From Chryseobacterium sp. OV279 (GTDB lineage: Bacteria; Bacteroidota; Bacteroidia; Flavobacteriales; Weeksellaceae), in NCBI RefSeq assembly GCF_900128945.1, contig NZ_FQUD01000003.1:620001-684000 (forward strand): a stretch of 64,000 bases of DNA. Direction: 5' to 3'. Positions 58,834 through 64,000 of this stretch are shown here, piece by piece. Made by a program: the position numbers and the translations under genes. Every line of letters begins with the position of its first letter. Positions within the stretch are counted from its first letter, which is position 1. The notes under the pieces were generated by a model, which was not told where the DNA came from, did not search any database, and was given only the letters and a program-made list of their open reading frames with translations.

Positions 58834-59442
58834 ATGAAACCAAAGCAGATTCCAAGAGTTCCCCAGCAAATATCCGGTGGATTTCACGATACAGAAAGCC
58901 AAAAACAGTTTGAGCCAATACTTTTTCCTGTAAAATTTAAACTGCTCAAAGAAAGGTTTTTCGCGGTGAACCAATGGAAAAGCTATTGTGGAGAAGGGTT
59001 TGCTGATTTTAAGCTGTACGATGCTGAAGGAAATGAAGTCGTGAGAATTCCTCAGATAGGAGATTTCATAAGAATAGATATTCCCGGTCCGGGAGAAAAA
59101 GCAGCGAAGGGTTATGACTGGGTAGAAATCACTGACATCTGCTTCCAGGAAGACAATATCTCTGAAAGTATTATGATCACCTGTAATCCATCAAAGGATC
59201 CTGAAGATAAACACAGTAAACATATTGCCCATTTTTACAGTGCTAAAGCTACATCTACCTTTATGATTTCCAGAACAGCCACTCACTTAAAAGCAGCAGT
59301 CTACGGACGGAATGAAACACCGAATTTCGATGCAGGATTGATTGATGTTGTTAGAAATCTGATGGTCGCTGCCGGAGGAATGATAGGTGTTTCCAAGATC
59401 CAATGGAAAAAACTTTCGGACGGTTTTCTGGATTTTGAATAA
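58834..59442 (+). CDS. Conserved hypothetical protein, unknown function
   Basis: A 202-residue soluble protein not recognised as any family. It has alternating polar and beta-strand-like segments (FADFKLYDAEGNEVVRIPQI, GDFIRIDIPGPGEKAAKGYD, WVEITDICF) and a glycine-rich C-terminus (VAAGGMIGVSKIQW). No signal peptide, transmembrane segment or catalytic motif was seen. It is preceded by a repeat-rich region and followed 92 bp later by the MFS/SIP operon, whose Crp-type promoter sits in that gap. Confidence 0.6.
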   Translation: MKPKQIPRVPQQISGGFHDTESQKQFEPILFPVKFKLLKERFFAVNQWKSYCGEGFADFKLYDAEGNEVVRIPQIGDFIRIDIPGPGEKAAKGYDWVEITDICFQEDNISESIMITCNPSKDPEDKHSKHIAHFYSAKATSTFMISRTATHLKAAVYGRNETPNFDAGLIDVVRNLMVAAGGMIGVSKIQWKKLSDGFLDFE

Positions 59443-59466
59443 AAAGAAATTCCGTTTTTTCCTTTT

Positions 59467-59510
59467 TTGACCTAAGTCAAAGTTTTTCTTCTGTCGTACC
59501 AGGACATTTG
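59467..59510 (+). promoter_or_regulatory. Class II-type Crp/Fnr promoter of the MFS/SIP operon
   Basis: TTGAC-CTAA-GTCAA (59467-59480) is a perfect dyad, followed after 22 nt by GACATTTG (59503-59510), a near-consensus -7. The transcript would start about 20 nt before the MFS ATG at 59535. The operon encodes its own Crp/Fnr protein with an FNR-type recognition helix. Confidence 0.6.
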
Positions 59511-59534
59511 CACCGAAATATTTAAACAAAAATT

Positions 59535-60710
59535 ATGAGTGCAACATTAGCAAAGGGACAGACCATTAATTTCTATCAGGCAACTATGCCCATTATCCTG
59601 TCTGTTTTTGCCATATACCTGACGATAGGAATTGCCTTAGGCGTGCTTCCTCAATTTGTTCAGAATAAATTAGGTTTCAACAGCCTTATCATCGGACTGG
59701 TGATCGGGCTTCAGTCGCTGGCCACCCTTTTAACCCGGGCTTATTCCGGAAAAATAACAGATACGAAAGGCGCTAAAAAAAGCAAAATGTCAGGAATCAT
59801 ATTATCTGTCATTGCCGGATCAGCCTATATTCTTGCCGCATTTTTTCAAACTTCTCCTATGTTGGCTCTTGGATTTCTTCTGCTGGCAAGGATCATTCAT
59901 GGGGTAGGTGAAAGTTTTCTCGTTACAGGAGCTTTAACCTGGGGAATCGGGCTTGCAGGCCACGAAAAGTCGGGAAAAGTAATGACCTGGAATGGTATCG
60001 CCATGTATGCGGGGATTGCGATCGGAGCTCCGTTAAGCATCTGTTTGAGTAAAGGCTTTGGAGACCTTCCCGCATTTATTCTGATCATGCTGCTGCCACT
60101 TGTCAGCTGGATTTCTACAGCGAAACTTCCTGCTATCCCTGTGGATAAAGACCATATCAGAACTCCTTTTTATAAGGTGATCAAAACAGTGGCCGGACAA
60201 GGATTAAGCCTTGCATTTTCCTCTATGGCTTTCGGCTGCATTGCCTCATTTGTAGGGCTTTTCTTTATGGAGAAAAACTGGGGTGATGCATCACTGGCTT
60301 TCATGACTTTCGGGGCATGCTATGTATTAACCCGGATTTTCTTTGCTTCTTTTCCGGACAAATTTGGAGGTTTCAAGGTCGCTTTTATTTCGCTGATTAT
60401 TGAAGCAGCCGGACAGATCATGATCTGGACTTCAGCCTCAAAAGCTGTAGCGATTATCGGGTGTGGACTGACCGGAATAGGTTTTTCCCTTATTTTTCCT
60501 GCCCTTGGAGTACTGGCTATTCAGAAAGTAAAACCACAGATGCGGGGAACTGCTTTGGGAGCTTATGTAGCTTTCGTAGATCTTTCGCTGGGATTGGCCG
60601 GGCCGGCTGCGGGTCTTGCTGCCGGATGGTTTAATTATCAGGCTGTCTATCTTTTCGGAGCCATCAGCTGCATTCTTTCTATGATTATTCTATTATTTAA
60701 CAAAAAATAA
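59535..60710 (+). CDS. MFS transporter
   Basis: A 391-residue, 12-helix major facilitator. It starts with LSVFAIYLTIGIALGVLPQFVQN and has GYSGKITDTKGAKKSK-like loop 2-3 residues (ARAYSGKITDTKG). This resembles the YhhS-type efflux group. It is 13 bp upstream of a siderophore-interacting protein, so export or import of a siderophore or iron chelate is plausible, but not shown. Driven by a Crp-type promoter. Confidence 0.84.
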   Translation: MSATLAKGQTINFYQATMPIILSVFAIYLTIGIALGVLPQFVQNKLGFNSLIIGLVIGLQSLATLLTRAYSGKITDTKGAKKSKMSGIILSVIAGSAYILAAFFQTSPMLALGFLLLARIIHGVGESFLVTGALTWGIGLAGHEKSGKVMTWNGIAMYAGIAIGAPLSICLSKGFGDLPAFILIMLLPLVSWISTAKLPAIPVDKDHIRTPFYKVIKTVAGQGLSLAFSSMAFGCIASFVGLFFMEKNWGDASLAFMTFGACYVLTRIFFASFPDKFGGFKVAFISLIIEAAGQIMIWTSASKAVAIIGCGLTGIGFSLIFPALGVLAIQKVKPQMRGTALGAYVAFVDLSLGLAGPAAGLAAGWFNYQAVYLFGAISCILSMIILLFNKK

Positions 60711-60723
60711 TTCTTTAAAAACA

Positions 60724-61506
60724 ATGATAACAAGTTCAATAACAACACGAAAAATACGTTCTTTATTTACCGTTAAAGATAAAAAATACCTTACCCCACA
60801 TCTTATCCGGGTGGGATTTAAAATAGACGAAAACCAGCTGGAATTATTAACCCATGTTCGATCCGGATCCAATAACAAAATATTTATTCCTGTTCACAGA
60901 GAAGACCAAAAGTCAGACCCGGTATTCATCACCAGAACCTACACCAGCCGTAAGATTGATCTGGAAAACCGTGAACTTACCATTGATTTTATTGCTCATG
61001 GGGAAAACAGTCCGGCATCAGCATGGGCATTGAATGCAAAACTAGGTGATTCACTTGAAATAGGCATGAAAGAAAGCACACGGCCATTGATTCCTGATGC
61101 AGATTTCTATTTACTCGTTGGAGATGCCACGGCATTACCTGTTATCAGTGCGATCGCAGAACAGCTGCCTTCTTTTGTAACCGCAAAAATATTTTTGGAG
61201 GTACATGGAAAAGAAGATGAAATGATATTGTGCTCTGCCGCCGATATATCTGTAGAATGGCTTTATAACTCTCATCCTGAAGAGGGAAGCCAATTGGCAG
61301 ATATCGTCAAAAGCTTTGTATTTCCAAAAGGAATCCTGAAAGAATATGTCTATGCCGCTACCGAATATACTACGGCAAAAGAAATCCGCACTTATTTCAA
61401 AACTGAATTAAACTGGGATGCACACGGCATGCATGTAGTTTCTTACTGGAAGGCTGGTCAGTCGGAGGACGAAACATCCAAAGAGCGGCAGAACCAGAGA
61501 GATTAA
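60724..61506 (+). CDS. Siderophore-interacting protein (ViuB-like ferric reductase)
   Basis: A 260-residue FAD/NAD(P)H-dependent reductase. The FAD segment is FITRTYTSRKID (R-x-Y-T), and HGENSPASAWAL plus VGDATALPVIS give the characteristic SIP core; VVSYWKAGQ is near the C-terminus. Such proteins reduce Fe(III)-siderophores after uptake and release Fe(II). It follows an MFS gene by 13 bp. A shorter FAD reductase-like protein, at 62167, may be a functional relative. Confidence 0.9.
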   Translation: MITSSITTRKIRSLFTVKDKKYLTPHLIRVGFKIDENQLELLTHVRSGSNNKIFIPVHREDQKSDPVFITRTYTSRKIDLENRELTIDFIAHGENSPASAWALNAKLGDSLEIGMKESTRPLIPDADFYLLVGDATALPVISAIAEQLPSFVTAKIFLEVHGKEDEMILCSAADISVEWLYNSHPEEGSQLADIVKSFVFPKGILKEYVYAATEYTTAKEIRTYFKTELNWDAHGMHVVSYWKAGQSEDETSKERQNQRD

Positions 61507-61546
61507 GCATTTATTGCTACATTTGCTGACGACTGATTTTAAATCA

Positions 61547-62116
61547 ATGGAAGAACTATTAGCTTCATATATCAAAAGCAGAATATCGGTAACCGATGAA
61601 GAACTTAGTATCATTCTTTCCCATTTCAAACCAATGAAACTGAAAAAGAATGAACTGCTTCTTGCTAACGGACAATCCAGCCAGAGAACATTCTTTGTCG
61701 TAAAAGGCTGTCTCCGCATCTTCTTTATCAATGAAGAAGGGCAGGACTCTACCCGGTATTTTGCTTTTGAAAATCAGTTTGCAACCGCTTTGGTCAGTTT
61801 TATTACTTCAGAGCCGTCGGATGAATTTATTCAGGCTGTGGAAGATTCAGAAATCTATTACATCACGCACGGAAGCTTTTATCATTTACTGGATCAGATT
61901 CCGCAGTGGGAAAAATTTTACAGAATTTACCTTGAAGGCGCTTATGTAAACAATACACGACGATTAATGTCTTTTCTGGTACAGGATGCCCTAGAAAAAT
62001 ACCGCCAGTTACTGGATGAAAACCCGATTATTGTGCGAAGGCTTTCCAACAAAATGGTAGCTTCCTACCTCAATATTTCTCAGGAGACCTTAAGCAGATT
62101 AAAATCAAAACTCTGA
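61547..62116 (+). CDS. Crp/Fnr family transcriptional regulator
   Basis: A 189-residue regulator. Sensor barrel (about 10-115) and winged helix (about 145-189) with SYLNISQETLSRLKSKL. Its recognition residues E-T-L-S-R match FNR's ETISR, fitting a TTGAC-N4-GTCAA operator such as the one upstream of its own operon. The ATG at 61547 is preferred over TTG at 61514. Lies between the SIP and reductase-like genes. Confidence 0.88.
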   Translation: MEELLASYIKSRISVTDEELSIILSHFKPMKLKKNELLLANGQSSQRTFFVVKGCLRIFFINEEGQDSTRYFAFENQFATALVSFITSEPSDEFIQAVEDSEIYYITHGSFYHLLDQIPQWEKFYRIYLEGAYVNNTRRLMSFLVQDALEKYRQLLDENPIIVRRLSNKMVASYLNISQETLSRLKSKL

Positions 62117-62166
62117 TTCTGTCATTCTCTGAATTTCTCCGTCTAATCTTTAATTTTTAGCTTCTT

Positions 62167-62853
62167 ATGAACAGCAAGCCTAAACCTTCTGATTTTTTTT
62201 CAGGCAATATTCTTTCAAAAAATAAAATTGCAGAAAACACTTTTCACATCAGAATTCAAAGCAGGGATTTTTCGCAGCTTCACTATGCTGCGGGATACAC
62301 GGCGGAAATTTTCCTTTCTGATCCTTACTACAATCCGGAGACTGAAGTCCGGGAGTACGCGTTCTGGAATTACGAACCGGTTTTTCATACCGCAGATTTT
62401 GCCATCCATACAGATGTGATGAATCAGACTTCAAAATGGATAGAAACCGTTCAGGAAGGCGACAGTATTTTTTTTAGGAAATTTTCTAATGAATTGATTT
62501 TAGATGAATCCGGGAGTCATTATTTCCTGATCGGAGATGTTAAAGCACTGGCTTATCTGTATGAGATCAACAGGGCATTAGCCATAAGTAAGAAAGTCGA
62601 TAGCTTTATTTATACTGAACGAAAAGAAGAAGTATTTTCCGATCTTGATCACAGTTTTCCGTTAACATCGCATGTCATTAACCCCTTAACACCGGAGGAA
62701 ATTGTGGAAATTATAAAGAAAAAATTCCCTGAAAACAGTAAAAATACGATAGTCTACATTTTCGGAAGTGAGGAAATCAGTTCGCTGATCTCTACTTATT
62801 TACAAAACAATTCATCTTTTGAAATATCACATATGTACGGGAAAGACTTCTGA
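62167..62853 (+). CDS. FAD-binding reductase-like protein (divergent SIP)
   Basis: A 228-residue protein with a ferredoxin-reductase-like layout. After a beta-barrel start, REYAFWNYEPV stands where R-x-Y-[ST] FAD binding is expected; FLIGDVKALAYLYE takes the place of the GDxTALP motif and FGSEEISSLISTYL the C-terminal NAD-like turn. Similarity to SIP is distant. It is the last gene of the MFS/SIP/Crp operon and may reduce ferric chelates. Function is inferred from context. Confidence 0.6.
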   Translation: MNSKPKPSDFFSGNILSKNKIAENTFHIRIQSRDFSQLHYAAGYTAEIFLSDPYYNPETEVREYAFWNYEPVFHTADFAIHTDVMNQTSKWIETVQEGDSIFFRKFSNELILDESGSHYFLIGDVKALAYLYEINRALAISKKVDSFIYTERKEEVFSDLDHSFPLTSHVINPLTPEEIVEIIKKKFPENSKNTIVYIFGSEEISSLISTYLQNNSSFEISHMYGKDF

Positions 62854-62912
62854 CACAGGGATTATTCTCATAAAATTAATATAGAGAACCGTTTTAGAAA
62901 AAATTTAAGCCC

Positions 62913-62920
62913 TATATTTG
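62913..62920 (+). promoter_or_regulatory. -7 element of the RND operon
   Basis: TATATTTG fits the TAnnTTTG consensus, with a TTTT-like -33 about 18 nt upstream. It ends only 7 nt before the ATG at 62928, so transcription would start at or next to the start codon, implying a leaderless or very short-leader mRNA. Confidence 0.55.
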
Positions 62921-62927
62921 CACCGCA

Positions 62928-63290
62928 ATGTTAAAATGGCTTTCCATAATATGTTCAATGATGTATGTGCTTGCTACCACCAATACGGCGGAAGTGCTTA
63001 AAGTGCCGTTGTTTGTGGAGCATCTTATGGAATATGAAGGAAACTTCGCAGAGTTTGTCATGGAGCACTATGACAACCACAAAGAAGATTCAGATTGGGC
63101 TACAGACCAGAAACTTCCTTTTATCAATCCACCCATTGTGCTGATGGTGAATGCCCAGCTTCCTGATATCAGTTTTCGGATAGAAAAACCTAAAGAAATC
63201 AGTGTGCCGCAGAAAAACAGCACTTATCAGGAGAAAAACTTTCCAAGTCTTTATCTTTCCCGTATTTTCCAGCCTCCGCGGCTCTCTTAA
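62928..63290 (+). CDS. Small exported protein upstream of an RND pump
   Basis: A 120-residue protein with an N-terminal hydrophobic segment (MLKWLSIICSMMYVLATTN) that may be a signal peptide. The rest is polar and ends with YLSRIFQPPRLS. I do not recognise a domain; similar short proteins with a FQPP ending are, from memory, found just upstream of CusA/CzcA-type genes in this phylum. It is 81 bp upstream of the RND gene and probably in its operon. Confidence 0.7.
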   Translation: MLKWLSIICSMMYVLATTNTAEVLKVPLFVEHLMEYEGNFAEFVMEHYDNHKEDSDWATDQKLPFINPPIVLMVNAQLPDISFRIEKPKEISVPQKNSTYQEKNFPSLYLSRIFQPPRLS

Positions 63291-63371
63291 TTGATTTTGA
63301 ATTGAAGATTAATGCTTTAGGATTTTGCCCTGAAGCAGTCAATTTCTTGTTTATCAATTAATAATTTTTCC

Positions 63372-64000
63372 ATGTTAAATAAAATTATTGAGTTTTCTGT
63401 AAAGAATAAACTCATCATCGCTCTTTTTACCATAGGGCTGATCCTTCTTGGGATCTATGAAACCACCAAACTTCCTATTGATGCCCAGCCGGATATTACC
63501 AATAATCAGGTTCAGATCATTACCACAGCGCCTTCTTATGGAGCAGCAGACATCGAACGTCTTGTTACTTTTCCGATAGAACAGGCTACCAGCAACATCA
63601 GCGGAATCACTGAACTCCGCAGTTTTTCACGTTTCGGGCTTTCTCTTGTGACCGTCGTTTTTGATGATCAAACGGATGTCTACTGGGCCCGTCAACAGGT
63701 TCAGGAACGCCTTCAGCTTGTTCAGGAAAATATTCCTGAAGGCATCGGGAAACCAGAGCTGGGACCTATTTCTTCCGGACTGGGAGAGATTTTTCAATAT
63801 GTGGTAAGAGCTAAAAAAGGCTACGAAAATGTGTATGATGAAACTGAGCTCAGAACCATTCAGGATTGGGTAATCAGACGCCAGCTTTTAGGAACAAAAG
63901 GAGTAGCAGATGTCAGCAGTTTCGGGGGGAAGTTGAAACAGTACGAAATAGCGATTAATCCTAATAAATTACAAGCATTTAACATTAATATTAATGATGT
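63372..64000 (+). CDS. Heavy-metal RND efflux pump (CusA/CzcA family), 3'-truncated
   Basis: The first 209 codons of an HME-type RND inner-membrane pump; the frame is open to the window end. It starts MLNKIIEFSVKNKLIIALF (first membrane helix) and has PIDAQPDITNNQVQI, TFPIEQATSNISGITELRS and ARQQVQERLQL, the characteristic porter-domain sequences of CzcA/CusA. It should export divalent or monovalent metal ions such as Co/Zn/Cd or Cu/Ag; the metal cannot be told without the transmembrane helices. The rest of the operon is outside the window. Confidence 0.9.
   Translation, partial: MLNKIIEFSVKNKLIIALFTIGLILLGIYETTKLPIDAQPDITNNQVQIITTAPSYGAADIERLVTFPIEQATSNISGITELRSFSRFGLSLVTVVFDDQTDVYWARQQVQERLQLVQENIPEGIGKPELGPISSGLGEIFQYVVRAKKGYENVYDETELRTIQDWVIRRQLLGTKGVADVSSFGGKLKQYEIAINPNKLQAFNININD

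Noticed and set aside
1..64000. CRISPR array, prophage, insertion sequence or integrative element
   Set aside because: No regularly spaced repeats, cas genes, phage structural genes, integrase or transposase were seen on either strand; the short palindromic repeats lack a transposase.

Overview
The window looks like chromosome from a Chryseobacterium-type member of the Bacteroidota (Weeksellaceae/Flavobacteriia). The reasons are the AT-rich base composition, several TAnnTTTG -7 promoter elements typical of Bacteroidota, almost no Shine-Dalgarno sequences, short intergenic palindromic repeats, and many Crp/Fnr, HxlR and AraC regulators. No rRNA, tRNA, CRISPR array, transposase or phage gene was seen.

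Layout. 1-6063: small metabolic and regulatory genes (partial SDR, GlcG/HbpS, AraC, a PRISE-type reductase with Crp/Fnr regulator and a perfect FNR-like box, PPC protein, beta-hydroxyacid dehydrogenase, a type A CAT-like acetyltransferase). 6424-12273: a tight four-gene operon (TerB-like/BRCT protein, TerB_C protein, BrxD-like ATPase, Lhr/BrxHI-like helicase), the best candidate for an uncharacterised DNA-processing or anti-phage system. 12434-23691: regulators, transporters, DsbA/FrnE protein, nucleosidase, esterases. 24040-39061: a complete NIS siderophore locus: 2OG dioxygenase, PLP decarboxylase, IucA/IucC-acyltransferase fusion, N-hydroxylase, second IucA/IucC synthetase, MATE exporter, carrier protein, AMP ligase, TonB receptor and PepSY reductase. 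39220-45571: a biotin locus (MocR-type regulator, ferritin-like di-iron protein, bioF, bioD, bioB, bioA) with no bioC, bioH or bioG visible. 45525-54284: HxlR- and AraC-controlled small units, a NimT/NimR-like efflux pair and an MVL-type mannan-binding lectin. 54611-57720: a second probable iron locus (MATE, VOC, PchR-like regulator) with a Fur-like box. 57721-62853: a Crp/Fnr gene, a candidate short RNA, and an MFS/siderophore-interacting-protein/Crp/reductase operon. 62928-64000: start of a heavy-metal RND efflux operon, cut by the window end.

How the genes work together. Iron acquisition dominates (three loci). A Crp/Fnr regulon is suggested by three promoters that each carry a TGA-type 5-4-5 dyad exactly 22 nt upstream of a -7 element. 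The two most likely novel biologies are the TerB/BRCT-BrxD-BrxHI operon and the di-iron protein that overlaps bioF. The dioxygenase suggests that the siderophore backbone carries an extra hydroxyl group. All family assignments come from reading motifs; no database search was possible.
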